Source: an uncultured Bacteroidales bacterium (lineage in GTDB: Bacteria; Bacteroidota; Bacteroidia; Bacteroidales; UBA932). Taken from it: DNA of 39,025 bases. Shown in pieces: positions 21,352 to 29,916 of the stretch (position 1 is its first letter; each line of letters starts with the position of its first letter). Below the pieces are notes generated by a model that was not told the DNA's origin, searched no databases, and saw only the letters and a program-made list of their open reading frames with translations. The stretch spans positions 1-39,025 of the forward strand of contig CAJONI010000003.1 of the NCBI GenBank assembly GCA_905235995.1, given 5' to 3'. Both the position numbers and the translations under genes were made by a program.

Positions 21352-21788
21352 GAATCCGCCTGACAATCACCGTTTTAGTCGCCGGGCTGCTGCTTTGCTC
21401 ATGCGGCCCGACGGCTGAGGTGCTCTACTACTGGGGCGGCGAGTCGGACGGCGTGACCGAATACGAGCGCCTGGCCTACCGCAGCTCCGACAAGCAGAGC
21501 CCCGAGAGCGTCTGTGCCATGCTCGTCATGTACGAGAAGCTGGTCAGCAATCCCGGAGGATACCGCCAGGTTCCGCCGCCCGGCATCTGCGCCGAGTACG
21601 GCTGGCTCCTCGTGCAGCCCGAGACCGCGGCGGCTTTCGAAGAACACGCCTCGGCATCGCAGCGCAGGATCCTGGGCAGCAGCGAGCAGTTCCGGGAGCG
21701 CGGCCGCAAGCTCTTCGAGATGGAAATGAATTATTACCCCGAGTCGGTCGTCTTCCTCGGCCCCCTCGCCAAGAAACTGTTCCGCTGA
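21348..21788 (+). CDS. DUF4810-family lipoprotein
   Basis: A 146-residue lipoprotein with lipobox LCSC (about residue 19). The mature part starts GPTAEVLYYWGGESDGVTEY. It continues into helical segments (ESVCAMLVMYEKLVSNPGG), then PPPGICAEYGWLLVQPETAA, and ends ERGRKLFEMEMNYYPESVVF. The YYWGGYE/Y...EYG.LL layout is that of DUF4810, usually encoded between CsgG-like and DUF799 genes, as here. ATGA overlap with the previous gene sets the start at 21348. The biochemical role is unknown; an outer-membrane-anchored complex with its neighbours is the usual inference. Confidence 0.82.
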   Translation: MRIRLTITVLVAGLLLCSCGPTAEVLYYWGGESDGVTEYERLAYRSSDKQSPESVCAMLVMYEKLVSNPGGYRQVPPPGICAEYGWLLVQPETAAAFEEHASASQRRILGSSEQFRERGRKLFEMEMNYYPESVVFLGPLAKKLFR

Positions 21789-21789
21789 C

Positions 21790-22467
21790 ATGAAAAAGCT
21801 CATTCCATTGCTCGTGGCGGCGCTCGCCCTCACAGCCTGCGGAACACCCAGCCGCACCCGCGCCAGCCTCTATCCCGAGATGTACAATGAACGGCCGCTC
21901 ACCCTGCTGATCATGCCGCCCATCAACAACACCGCCACGGTGGAGGCCAAGGAACTGCTCTACACTTCCATCAGCCGTCCTCTCGCCGAGGCGGGCTACT
22001 ATGTGATCTCCCCCACCCTGTCAATGGACGTGCTCCGTCAGGAGAGCGCCTACGACGCAGAACTCTTCATCGACAGGCCGCTCAAGCAGTTCCGGGAATT
22101 CTTCGGAGCCGACGCGGTGGTTTTCTCGGTCATAGACAAATGGGCGAAACAGGGAGTGGGAATCCAGACGAAGATACGCTACATCATCAGGTCGGCGGTC
22201 ACCGACCAGGTGCTCTTCGACCGTACCTGCGACCTCTACCTCGACCTTTCGGTCAATTCCGGGAGCAACAACCAGGGACTGCTCGGCGCACTGGTCGACC
22301 TCGCGGCCGGCATGCTCAACACTGCGCTCACCGAACGCATAGAAGCGGCCCGGAAGGCCAATTACTACATCTTCCAGGATTTGCCTGTAGGCAAGTACGA
22401 CAACCTGTACGACCAGGACCGCGACTTCTACGCAGATCCCCAGAACATAAGCAGGACCGTCAAATGA
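21790..22467 (+). CDS. DUF799 / GNA1162-family lipoprotein
   Basis: A 225-residue lipoprotein: MKKLIPLLVAALALTACGTP with lipobox LTAC. The mature part reads ERPLTLLIMPPINNTATVEA, KELLYTSISRPLAEAGYYVI and FFGADAVVFSVIDKWAK, the fold of GNA1162 (structurally like the TolB N-domain / CsgG-type alpha-beta domain). It ends ALVDLAAGMLNTALTERIEA with a short tail. It completes the CsgG-DUF4810-DUF799 order seen in many Gram-negatives. It begins one base after the preceding stop. Its stop codon lies inside the terminator hairpin. Confidence 0.88.
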   Translation: MKKLIPLLVAALALTACGTPSRTRASLYPEMYNERPLTLLIMPPINNTATVEAKELLYTSISRPLAEAGYYVISPTLSMDVLRQESAYDAELFIDRPLKQFREFFGADAVVFSVIDKWAKQGVGIQTKIRYIIRSAVTDQVLFDRTCDLYLDLSVNSGSNNQGLLGALVDLAAGMLNTALTERIEAARKANYYIFQDLPVGKYDNLYDQDRDFYADPQNISRTVK

Positions 22468-22481
22468 CGGCCCTGCTTTTT
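22451..22481 (+). terminator. Intrinsic terminator of the CsgG operon
   Basis: GCAGG-A-CCGTCA pairs with TGACGG-C-CCTGC around AA (22451-22476, one A-C mismatch), followed by TTTTT. The left arm is coding sequence of the last gene and its stop codon is in the stem, so the operon ends very economically. The convergent HD gene ends at 22483. Confidence 0.85.
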
Positions 22482-22482
22482 A

Positions 22483-23067
22483 TCACGCTTTCTTTCCGAA
22501 CACCTGGTCTATCAGCCCTTCGAATTCCTTGAAGGCGAAGGTGTCCGACAGTTCCCTCAGCGAATCGGCCAGGCCCCTGTAGTGCCACTCGTGGTCCTTG
22601 GGATCGCTGGCATGGAATATCTTCCAGAGTTCATCGCCTTTCATGGCGTAGTCGCGGGCTATGGCCCTCATGTTGGAGAGCTTGTCGCCCAGGGCAACTA
22701 TCTTGGCGTCGTGCGTGGCGGCGGCGAGCCGGTCGATGGCCGCCTGCTTGCGGTCGTGCCAGCTGTCTTCCTCGCTGACGCCGTCCACCATCTCGTCGCT
22801 CTCCGAGGCCACCAGCGAGGCGATTCTCTCGCCGAATTCGGCCCGGAGCTGTTCCACTGTCACTTCGGTGTCTTCCACCGTGTCGTGCAGGGCCGCGGCG
22901 GCCAGGAGTTCCTGGTCTGGGGTGATGGTCGCGACGATCTCGACGGCTTCCATGGGATGGACTATGTAAGGGAAGCCCTTGCCGCGGCGCTCGGTCCCGG
23001 CGTGGGCGTTGACCGCGAAGATGATGGCGCGGTCGAGCAGTTCTGTGTTCAGGGGTTTGTTGGCCAT
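22483..23067 (-). CDS. HD-domain hydrolase, MESH1/SpoT-like
   Basis: A 194-residue HD-family phosphohydrolase. AIIFAVNAHAGTERRGKGFP then YIVHPMEAVEIV gives the first His. The HD pair is in LLAAAALHDTVEDTEVTVEQL, and ALGDKLSNMRAIARDY supplies the later Asp of the metal site. This is the order seen in single-domain (p)ppGpp hydrolases related to MESH1 and the SpoT hydrolase domain. No synthetase domain is present. Whether it hydrolyses (p)ppGpp or another nucleotide is unproven. It lies 10 nt after the DUF4301 stop, so it is co-transcribed. Confidence 0.82.
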   Translation of the reverse strand: MANKPLNTELLDRAIIFAVNAHAGTERRGKGFPYIVHPMEAVEIVATITPDQELLAAAALHDTVEDTEVTVEQLRAEFGERIASLVASESDEMVDGVSEEDSWHDRKQAAIDRLAAATHDAKIVALGDKLSNMRAIARDYAMKGDELWKIFHASDPKDHEWHYRGLADSLRELSDTFAFKEFEGLIDQVFGKKA

Positions 23068-23077
23068 TGTATCAGGT

Positions 23078-24568
23078 TCAGGCTTGGTGGGCGGGGCGGA
23101 GCAGGTCGAGCACGACCTTTACGGGGTTGAAGGTGTCGAGGGGCACTTCCACGAACATGGTGTTCCAGTCGCTCATCGCGCCGTTCCACAGGCCGGGCAT
23201 CTCGAGGGCCTTGAGTTCGCGGCCCTGGTAGCTCTTGCTGCTCATGAAGCCGGCGTCGGGGTCGACGTGCTTCAGCAGGTCGAAGGGCTCGCCGTTGACG
23301 TCGCGCAGGATGCACACCAGGTCCACGGGGTTGAAGTGCGTGGCCCCGGACATCGCGCGGACTGCGTCAGGGTCGTCCTTGTTGATCTGCACGCTCTCCA
23401 GAATCTGGAGCGAGGAGCTGCCGTCCTTGCCTTCTATGATATACGGGCCGCCGCCGGGCTCGCCTTCGTTGCGCACCATGCCGCAGACGCGGATGGGGCG
23501 GTTGAGCTTGGCGCGGAGCATCGCCACGCGACCCTGCGGGTCGAAGGCGGGCGCCACTTTCACGCAGAGGGTGTTTTCGAGGAAGTCTTCGATCTCGCCG
23601 CAAACGGCGGGAGAGGGATATTCATCCAGTTTGCGCAGGTATTCGAAGATCCGGTCGCGGAGCCTGAGGGCCTCGCCCATGAGCACCTGCTTGTAGAGAG
23701 AGGTGGCGGGCAGGAGCTTTTCGTGGGCTACGTTGTCTATGTTCTTGATCGACACGAGCTCGGCGTCCACCTTGTTCAGGTTGTGGATCAGCGCGCCGTG
23801 GCCTGCGGGACGGAAGAGCAGCGTGCCGTCTTCCTTGCGGAAGGGCTCGTTGGCCGGGTCGACCGCGATGGTGTCGGTGGCCTTGTCCTGGTAGGTGAAG
23901 CTGACGTTGTAGCGGACTCCGTATTTCTTTTCATACACGGGCTGGACCTCGGCCAGGGCGGCTTCGAAGAGGCTGCGGTGTTCCGGGGAGATGGTCACCA
24001 CGAGATTGCAGCTGCCGTCGGCTTCGCGCATGTATTCCTGCGCTTCCACCAGATGCTCGGCGATGGCGGTGCGCACTTCGTCGGGATAGCGGTGGAACTT
24101 GAGCACGCCCTTGGGCTTGGAACCGTAGTCCAGGCCGTCTTCGCCGAGGAGCTTGCGGAGGGTCGCGCGGCGGTACGAGGCGCTGTCTTCCGGCACTCCG
24201 AAGAGGGCTTCGTCGTAGAAGGCGAATTCGCGGATATGGGCTGCCAGACGGGCTCCGGGGGCGTCTGCGGAAAGGTCCTTGCCTTCCTCGAGCTTCTCCA
24301 GGCCGGAGAACATGTCCTTGAACATGCGGGATGCGGCGCCGGAAGCGGGCACGAACTTGCACTTGCCGTTGACCTTGGCGGCGCGGTAATACTGGGCGGA
24401 GGCCTGCGCTTCAGCGGGCGAGAGGACGCGGATGCCGTGTCCGGGGGTGGCGGGAGCGATGATCTTCAACCAGGGGAATCCCTTGCGGAAGCGTTCGACC
24501 TGCTCTTCGATTTGCGAGATTTCGGCGCCCCGCGCCTCTATCTGCCGGATGTCGTTCGGTGTAAACAT
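23078..24568 (-). CDS. DUF4301 family protein
   Basis: A 496-residue cytoplasmic protein starting MFTPNDIRQIEARGAEISQI. Family-typical stretches are FVPASGAASRMFKDMF near residue 75, PKGVLKFHRYPDEVRTA near 150, FRPAGHGALIHNLNKVDAEL near 255, and PAFDPQGRVAMLRAKLNRPI followed by RVCGMVRNEGEPGGGP near 345. PASGAASRMFK and RPAGHGAL are reminiscent of nucleotide-binding loops of nucleotidyltransferase-like or UDP-sugar pyrophosphorylase-like proteins, but no function is assigned. It heads a two-gene operon with the HD hydrolase. The promoter on the minus strand is TTG - 18 bp - TATTTTTG with almost no leader. Antisense open frames extend upstream but are shadows of the barrel gene. Confidence 0.85.
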   Translation of the reverse strand: MFTPNDIRQIEARGAEISQIEEQVERFRKGFPWLKIIAPATPGHGIRVLSPAEAQASAQYYRAAKVNGKCKFVPASGAASRMFKDMFSGLEKLEEGKDLSADAPGARLAAHIREFAFYDEALFGVPEDSASYRRATLRKLLGEDGLDYGSKPKGVLKFHRYPDEVRTAIAEHLVEAQEYMREADGSCNLVVTISPEHRSLFEAALAEVQPVYEKKYGVRYNVSFTYQDKATDTIAVDPANEPFRKEDGTLLFRPAGHGALIHNLNKVDAELVSIKNIDNVAHEKLLPATSLYKQVLMGEALRLRDRIFEYLRKLDEYPSPAVCGEIEDFLENTLCVKVAPAFDPQGRVAMLRAKLNRPIRVCGMVRNEGEPGGGPYIIEGKDGSSSLQILESVQINKDDPDAVRAMSGATHFNPVDLVCILRDVNGEPFDLLKHVDPDAGFMSSKSYQGRELKALEMPGLWNGAMSDWNTMFVEVPLDTFNPVKVVLDLLRPAHQA

Positions 24569-24573
24569 AAGTA

Positions 24574-24632
24574 CAAAAATACAAAAAACATCAGCAAGGC
24601 AATTGCCATTTGGCAAGTTTTTCATACATTTG
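24574..24632. promoter_or_regulatory. Divergent promoters sharing a palindromic -33 element
   Basis: The palindrome GGCAATTGCC (24598-24607) supplies TTG on both strands. Rightward: TTG 24603-24605, 19 bp, TACATTTG 24625-24632, toward the barrel gene. Leftward: TTG (complement of 24600-24602), 18 bp, TATTTTTG (complement of 24574-24581), toward the DUF4301 gene. A second perfect dyad, TTGCCA-TT-TGGCAA (24603-24616), overlaps the first. Three GGCAA half-sites thus cover both -33 regions. Confidence 0.7.
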
Positions 24633-24664
24633 TAGGTAAGAGAAACCAATACGAACCTATAACC

Positions 24665-26062
24665 ATGAAAAAACTTCTCACGCTGGCGCTGCTTCTCTCC
24701 ATGGCGGCAGGCGTCTTCGCACAGGAAAAAGAAAAGGAAATAGTCAAGACGGGCCTCAATTTCGGTCCCCTGCCGGCCATCGGCTATTCCTCCGACTACG
24801 GCTGGCACTACGGAGCCCTGCTCAACATCTTCAACTACGGGGACGGTTCGGTCTACCCCGACTACCGCTGGCTCCTGAAGACCGAGGCTTCCTGGTATTC
24901 CAAGGGCAACTCCGTCTACCACCTCTACTACGACAGCAAATACCTGATCCCGGGCATCCGCGTCGCGGCGGCTGTGTCGTATTTCGGCAACAAGACCTCG
25001 GCCTTCTACGGCTTCAACGGAGCACCCTCGCTCTACGTGCCGACTCTCGACAAGATCACTTCCGCCGGCCAGGGCTTCTATCTCATGCGCCGCGACATCT
25101 TCCGCGTGGTCACGGGCTTCCAGGGCCAGATCGGCGACAGCCACTGGAGCTGGGCCGCCGGCCTGAACTTCTACAGCATCAAGACCGGGCATGCTGAAAA
25201 CAAAGGTCTCAAGGGCTACGACAAGAAGGCAAAGAAACCTGCCGAGGACTACTCGCTCTACGACATGTATATCGACTACGGGATCATTCCGGAAGCGGAA
25301 GCCAAGGGCGGAAGGCATCTCGAGGGCTTGGTGGGTCTGGTGTTCGACACTCGCGACCACGAGAACAACCCTACCCGCGGTACCAACCTTGAGGTCATGT
25401 TCTACGGTTCTCCCGACATCGTCAACGGGCGTTCCGGTGCTGACTGGCGCAACCACTATCTGAAGGCAGCGGTCCACTTCAAGCAGTTCTTCCCTCTGGT
25501 TAAAGACCGTCTGGTATTCGGCGGACATCTGGCCTATCAGGGGACGATCGCCGGCCACACTCCCTACTACATGCTGCAGACCATCCAGTTCATCAACATG
25601 AAGCAGAACCTTAACGAGGGTCTGGGTTCGACCTCGACCCTGCGTGGTACGGTGTTCAACCGTCTGCAGGGCGAGGGCTATGCCTGGGGCAACTTCGAGC
25701 TTCGCTGGAACTTCGTGCGTTTCAAGCTCTTCAAGCAGAACTTCATCCTGGCGCTGAACCCGTTCTTCGACCTGGGTGCGGTGGTGCAGCCCTACAGGCT
25801 TGAGGAGATGAAGAGACTGAGCGACCAGGATGCGGATTATTACCTTTACCCGGCTCCTGTGGCCATAGACGACGATGGTCAGGGCTACTGGCCGCACCAG
25901 TTCTACACGGGCAATAAGGAGAAGCTCCACATGAGCGCCGGTTCGGGTCTCCACATCATCATGAACCAGAACTTCAACATCAACTTTGAAGTGGGCAAGT
26001 GCTTCGACAAGAACGACGGCTCCGGCCTCGGCATCAACGTCGGCCTGAACTATATCTTCTAA
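24665..26062 (+). CDS. Omp85-like outer-membrane barrel (surface antigen D15 domain)
   Basis: A 465-residue exported protein. The signal peptide MKKLLTLALLLSMAAGVFAQ is followed by a barrel built of aromatic, alternating strands. Early strands read TGLNFGPLPAIGYSSDYGWH. The central GLVGLVFDTRDHENNPTRGT is the classic D15/Omp85 start of the surface-antigen domain (D-T-R-x-x-x-x-P-x-x-G). Later LGSTSTLRGTVFNRLQGEGY then AWGNFELRWNFVRFKLFKQN carries the L-RGY-like motif and lid-loop equivalent. It ends GLGINVGLNYIF with a terminal Phe, as outer-membrane barrels do. No POTRA domains are present, so it is a short Omp85 relative of unknown cargo. Its promoter has TTG-19-TACATTTG. Confidence 0.85.
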   Translation: MKKLLTLALLLSMAAGVFAQEKEKEIVKTGLNFGPLPAIGYSSDYGWHYGALLNIFNYGDGSVYPDYRWLLKTEASWYSKGNSVYHLYYDSKYLIPGIRVAAAVSYFGNKTSAFYGFNGAPSLYVPTLDKITSAGQGFYLMRRDIFRVVTGFQGQIGDSHWSWAAGLNFYSIKTGHAENKGLKGYDKKAKKPAEDYSLYDMYIDYGIIPEAEAKGGRHLEGLVGLVFDTRDHENNPTRGTNLEVMFYGSPDIVNGRSGADWRNHYLKAAVHFKQFFPLVKDRLVFGGHLAYQGTIAGHTPYYMLQTIQFINMKQNLNEGLGSTSTLRGTVFNRLQGEGYAWGNFELRWNFVRFKLFKQNFILALNPFFDLGAVVQPYRLEEMKRLSDQDADYYLYPAPVAIDDDGQGYWPHQFYTGNKEKLHMSAGSGLHIIMNQNFNINFEVGKCFDKNDGSGLGINVGLNYIF

Positions 26063-26116
26063 CAGGACAGAAAAACGTCACATAAGTCAGCCACCAACTG
26101 ACCCCTAGGGCGTAGC

Positions 26117-26214
26117 GGCGGGCGTGGGTTCGCCTGGTGGAGCGGCACGGTTTTTTTCGGGACAGCGCCTGCGCTGTCCCGAAAAAGGTTCTGCCGCGCG
26201 ACGGGTAAGCCCGC
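26117..26214. repeat. Nested palindromic element between convergent genes
   Basis: Three nested inverted repeats lie in about 100 bp. The inner one is TTTTTCGGGACAGCGC (26153-26168) with its complement (26171-26186), a perfect 16-bp stem and a 2-nt loop. A middle one pairs GCGGCA with TGCCGC. An outer one pairs GGCGGGC (26117-26123) with GCCCGCC (26208-26214). The T-run precedes and the A-run follows the stem on both strands, so it is not a standard intrinsic terminator. It may act as a REP-like element or convergent transcription barrier. Confidence 0.6.
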
Positions 26215-26240
26215 CTTAGCGAAGCCCGCAATCTATTGAA

Positions 26241-28724
26241 TCAGAATTGGATGTCGAAGCCGACGGTGACGCGGAAGTTGCGGCGGTCGGGGTGGCGGTG
26301 GGTGAGGCGCCAGGTGGCGTCGACGCGGAGCACGCGCAGGATGTTCGAAAGCCCCACTCCCGCTTCCACATACGGAATCTCCAGGGTCCCCATCCCCTCT
26401 ATCGGCAGAATCTCCCCATCGCGATTCCTCTGAGAGAGCGTCCCCCACGCCGCCTTCACCGTCACTATCTCCCTCAGGTCCAACTTCTTGACCAACGGGA
26501 TGTGCCCCAGGATCAGACCATCCAGATTGTGCTCGTACATCATCGACACCCATGAGTCCGAAGCGAACTCATAGTAGTCCATGCAGGTGAAGGCCGTCTT
26601 GTCGAGGAAGATCGACTGGTTGCCCTCGTGCAGCTTCAGGAAAGGATAGGGCACCGAGCCACGGATTATGCCAGCATCCATATGTACCGAAGCAAAACCC
26701 AGCAGCCCCGAAGGGATCTTCCAGTCGAAGGTCAGATCACCCCGGAAGAAACCGAAATCATCGTGCGTCACACCCTTCACGCCCCAACGAAGGTCGACGC
26801 CGACCACAGGGTAGCGCGTGAAGATGTGCGCCTTGTCGTAGCGCCCGCGGTTGATGCGCTCGCCCCAGGAGAAACGCGCCGCATAGCGTATCTGGTTGAC
26901 CGACACGCTCGGCGCAAGGGAGCTGTCGCGACGGTAGAGCGGCACCGAAGCGTTGCCCGTCAGGCGCTGCGACTCCAGTCGGAAATAGCTCGTGAAACTG
27001 GTCGAGAACTCGTGCTCGTACTCCGCCGAAAACTCACGCATCAGCGTCTGCTTGTCGCCGCTGCGCCCAGCCAGCAGCGAATTGAGCATGTTGGGCTGGG
27101 TGATCACCGCACTCCCCTGCCCCAGCTGCCTGTAGTCGTAACTCCCGCTGACAGTGAGCTTTCGAGTCTTGTCGCGACGGAACATGTATTCCATCTTGCC
27201 GCCACCCTTCACCAGATGGTCCCGGAACCCGTAGCCAAGGTTGCCGCTGAGCCTAAGCTTCGGATGGTAGAACCTCGTGGTACGGAATCCCCCGCCGATA
27301 TGCCAGCCCTCCGTGGAATTGTACTTCACCATCTGCGCCCATGGGCCGAAAGCCACGTCGGTCGTCTCCCCTTCCACGTAACCCACCACCAGCGTGCGCG
27401 CCAGCGTGTACCAGGCCTTGTAGGAAGGCTTCAGCTGTATCGCCGCCACGGTGGCGTAGATGGCCGCTTCCCGAGGCGAAAGCGGCACCGGCCGGTGCGA
27501 CTCCCACACCTCCTCTTCCAGCTCCATCGCCTGCGAAGTCACCACCACGTCCGGGCTTTTCAGCACCTCCGTCGGCATCTCCCGCCTCGTCGGCTCGCCG
27601 TAGTGAAGCTCTCGATTGCCCAGGAAAGAGAGTATCCTGGAACTGTCACGCACCGCTATCGAAAAGTCGATGAAGAGCTTCTCTTCGCGCGGAAACCACC
27701 GCCCCTCGCCCGTCCTGCGGTTCTCCGTGTCGATGTTGATGTGGCGTATCCAGTTGACATTGGAACCTTTGGAGAGCGCCACGTGCGCGCTGCGGATGCC
27801 GAAATCCTCGGCGTCGATGAAGAGTTCGCCGTCGAAGGCCGGGGAGGTCACCCCGCGCTTCGGGTGGAAGCGCAGGCAGTAGCTCTTCCGCCCGTCAAGT
27901 TCCAGGCTGTCCACCAGGAAATAGTTGTAGAATGCATGGCCGTAGGCCGCTGCGGGCGAAGGCACGTCGAGGTTGAAAAGGTTGATGGTGCTCTTGTAGA
28001 AATTGGTTTTCAGCAGATACGACCCTGTGTACTGCTTCATGAAATTGTCTGGCCCCACGCCAGAGATGCGGTTGGCCAGGATCACTTCCCTGTCGACGTC
28101 CGGCTCGCTGGAATGGTATTTCTGCGAGAAGGTCTCCGAGATCATGAATGGGATGTACGATACGCCCGTGACAGCCGAAGTGTCACGAAGGGCCGCGGCG
28201 TCGCCCAGCAGTTTGGCGAAAGGGGGCTTCTCCACCAGCCAGTCGGCATGGGTGGCGTCGAGCTCGATCTTCGAATACACGCGCACCGTCCAGGGATCGC
28301 CCAGCTCATAGTCGTGAAGCGCGCGGTGCTCGTCTATCTGCTTGAGTATCCAGCGGATGTAGGTGTCGTCGGGCACGATGCGGGCGGCAGTAAGCCCCTC
28401 GACAGCGGGCCGGAGCGAGAAGTCGAGGGTCGAGAAGGCGCCCGGCGACACTCGGCCCGTGGCGGTATGGTAGCCCAGCAGTTCCGCCGTCAGCAGGATC
28501 GCGGAACTGTCGCGCGTCTCGATGTAGTAGCGCCCCTGTTCGTCGGTGGTAGTGCCTACGCTCGTACCGTAGAAGAATACTGATACATAAGGCATTGGCT
28601 CGCCGGTCGAATCGTCGACCACACGGCCGCGCACCTTGGTGGCCTGGGCGTCCAGCGCCACCGGCAGCAGGACCGTCAGCAGGAAAAGTAAAAGTTTGGG
28701 GACGTATGGCCTACAGCAGAGCAT
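26241..28724 (-). CDS. DUF5686 outer-membrane protein with N-terminal carboxypeptidase-regulatory-like domain
   Basis: An 827-residue exported protein. The signal peptide is KLLLFLLTVLLPVALDAQ. A CarboxypepD_reg-like domain follows (residues about 28-110: RGRVVDDSTGEPMPYVSVFF, GTTTDEQGRYYIET). The DUF5686 body includes WILKQIDEHRALHDYELGDP, FLGNRELHYGEP, and a C-terminal beta-barrel ending RNFRVTVGFDIQF with terminal Phe. Residues such as FYNYFLVDSLELDGRKSYCL are typical of the family. Its function is unknown; an outer-membrane location is implied by the last strand. The start at 28724 overlaps the permease gene by 14 bases, indicating an operon. The length is normal for the family. Confidence 0.87.
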   Translation of the reverse strand: MLCCRPYVPKLLLFLLTVLLPVALDAQATKVRGRVVDDSTGEPMPYVSVFFYGTSVGTTTDEQGRYYIETRDSSAILLTAELLGYHTATGRVSPGAFSTLDFSLRPAVEGLTAARIVPDDTYIRWILKQIDEHRALHDYELGDPWTVRVYSKIELDATHADWLVEKPPFAKLLGDAAALRDTSAVTGVSYIPFMISETFSQKYHSSEPDVDREVILANRISGVGPDNFMKQYTGSYLLKTNFYKSTINLFNLDVPSPAAAYGHAFYNYFLVDSLELDGRKSYCLRFHPKRGVTSPAFDGELFIDAEDFGIRSAHVALSKGSNVNWIRHINIDTENRRTGEGRWFPREEKLFIDFSIAVRDSSRILSFLGNRELHYGEPTRREMPTEVLKSPDVVVTSQAMELEEEVWESHRPVPLSPREAAIYATVAAIQLKPSYKAWYTLARTLVVGYVEGETTDVAFGPWAQMVKYNSTEGWHIGGGFRTTRFYHPKLRLSGNLGYGFRDHLVKGGGKMEYMFRRDKTRKLTVSGSYDYRQLGQGSAVITQPNMLNSLLAGRSGDKQTLMREFSAEYEHEFSTSFTSYFRLESQRLTGNASVPLYRRDSSLAPSVSVNQIRYAARFSWGERINRGRYDKAHIFTRYPVVGVDLRWGVKGVTHDDFGFFRGDLTFDWKIPSGLLGFASVHMDAGIIRGSVPYPFLKLHEGNQSIFLDKTAFTCMDYYEFASDSWVSMMYEHNLDGLILGHIPLVKKLDLREIVTVKAAWGTLSQRNRDGEILPIEGMGTLEIPYVEAGVGLSNILRVLRVDATWRLTHRHPDRRNFRVTVGFDIQF

Positions 28725-29862
28725 CTGTATTCTCCTGCTCGATGCCCGGCATGAGCCTCTTCACTATCTTGTTCTCCGCAAAGAACCTGGCTGCTATAAC
28801 ACGCACCACGGTGTAGGCAGGCACGCCCACGATCAGGCCCACCGTGCCGCCGATGTTGCCCGCCATCAGCAGGACTATGAAGATCTCGAGCGGCGAGGCC
28901 TTGATGCTGGTGGAATAGATCACGGGCTGCAGGACCATGTTGTCGATGAGCTGCGCGAAGAGCATGATTGCCAGCACTATGAGCATGAAGGCCAGTACAG
29001 GCACGTCGAGGCCCACGCCAGCGCCGTATTTGAGCACCAGGCAGAGCAGCACGCCCATCACCTCGCCCACCAGCGGGCCCACGTAGGGGATGATGTTGAG
29101 CAGGCCTGCCATAAACGCGATGCCGAGGGCGTAACCCACTCCGATGCGGGCTATCAGCCAGAGGCCCAGGAAGTCGATGATGGCCACTGCCAACACTTCT
29201 ATGATGATTCCTACGAAATAGCGGGAGAGCAGGTGGGTGATGTCTTCTATGGTGCTGAAAACCGAAGCTTCAATCCTGTCGGGCACCAGGGCGCAGATGA
29301 TCTTGCCGAAAAGCAGTTCGTCCTTGATGAAGAAGAAGGAGATGAAGAACACCGAGAAGAGCCCCACTCCCAGAGAGGAGGCCAAGGTGGTCACTGAGCC
29401 CAGCATCGACGAGACGCTGGAGAAGCTAAGTACGCCCTTGAACTGGTCGAGAAGGAAGTTCACCAGGTTGAAATCGCCGCCCAGGGAGGGGAAAATGCTT
29501 ATCAGCCAGAGGTCCAGCTGGTCAAGAAGGCTGTTGTAGGGCAGGTCCTGGGCGTTCATCAACGAGGTATCGTGGATGATGCCGGTCACCACCGGGATGA
29601 ACTGCGCGATGAGCAGCAGGATGGTCGCCAGGATTATGATTATCGCCACTACCGTCAGCAGCGCGTCGGGAAGCGACTTGCCGCGGATCTTGATCTTGCG
29701 GAGCAGGCGGACAAGCGGATGTCCGATGAGAGATACCACGAATGCGCCTATCACATAGACCAATACGCTGCGAAAATACCAGCACATCAGTGCGATTACC
29801 GCAAAGATGCCTACTTTGATGAGGATGCCGGCAAGACGGTCGACGTTTCTTTCTTGTTCCAT
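28711..29862 (-). CDS. AI-2E family (TqsA/PerM-like) permease
   Basis: A 383-residue inner-membrane protein with about eight hydrophobic helices. The N-terminal pair (IFAVIALMCWYFRSVLVYVI) is followed by a long amphipathic insert (LPYNSLLDQLDLWLISIFPS). The conserved C-terminal block reads GVGYALGIAFMAGLLNIIPY, then VGPLVGEVMGVLL and LIDNMVLQPVIYSTSIKASP, the family signature. Members transport varied substrates, and autoinducer-2 export is only one example, so the cargo is unknown. The start MEQERNVDRL at 29862 was chosen because it follows the -7 box TAATTTTG (complement of 29890-29897). The downstream gene overlaps by 14 bases. Confidence 0.9.
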   Translation of the reverse strand: MEQERNVDRLAGILIKVGIFAVIALMCWYFRSVLVYVIGAFVVSLIGHPLVRLLRKIKIRGKSLPDALLTVVAIIIILATILLLIAQFIPVVTGIIHDTSLMNAQDLPYNSLLDQLDLWLISIFPSLGGDFNLVNFLLDQFKGVLSFSSVSSMLGSVTTLASSLGVGLFSVFFISFFFIKDELLFGKIICALVPDRIEASVFSTIEDITHLLSRYFVGIIIEVLAVAIIDFLGLWLIARIGVGYALGIAFMAGLLNIIPYVGPLVGEVMGVLLCLVLKYGAGVGLDVPVLAFMLIVLAIMLFAQLIDNMVLQPVIYSTSIKASPLEIFIVLLMAGNIGGTVGLIVGVPAYTVVRVIAARFFAENKIVKRLMPGIEQENTDALL

Positions 29863-29889
29863 CGGGAAGAAAACTGTTGAATGAGGACC

Positions 29890-29897
29890 CAAAATTA
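29890..29897 (-). promoter_or_regulatory. -7 box of the permease-DUF5686 operon
   Basis: TAATTTTG on the minus strand, matching TAnnTTTG, ends 27 bp before the ATG at 29862. The nearest TTG is about 22 bp upstream, longer than the usual 19. The promoter is divergent from the tRNA-Ala promoter. Confidence 0.45.
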
Positions 29898-29916
29898 AGA
29901 AAAAGTTGAGGAAATT

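Noticed and set aside
22979-24664. Plus-strand open frame leading into the barrel gene
   Set aside because: It is antisense to DUF4301. The real gene starts at 24665 with a signal peptide behind a good promoter.
24569-25954. Minus-strand extension of the DUF4301 frame
   Set aside because: Antisense to the barrel gene and upstream of the DUF4301 promoter; no similarity.
26153-26186. Ordinary bidirectional terminator
   Set aside because: The T-run precedes the stem and the A-run follows it on both strands, so no hairpin-then-T arrangement exists beyond the stem itself.
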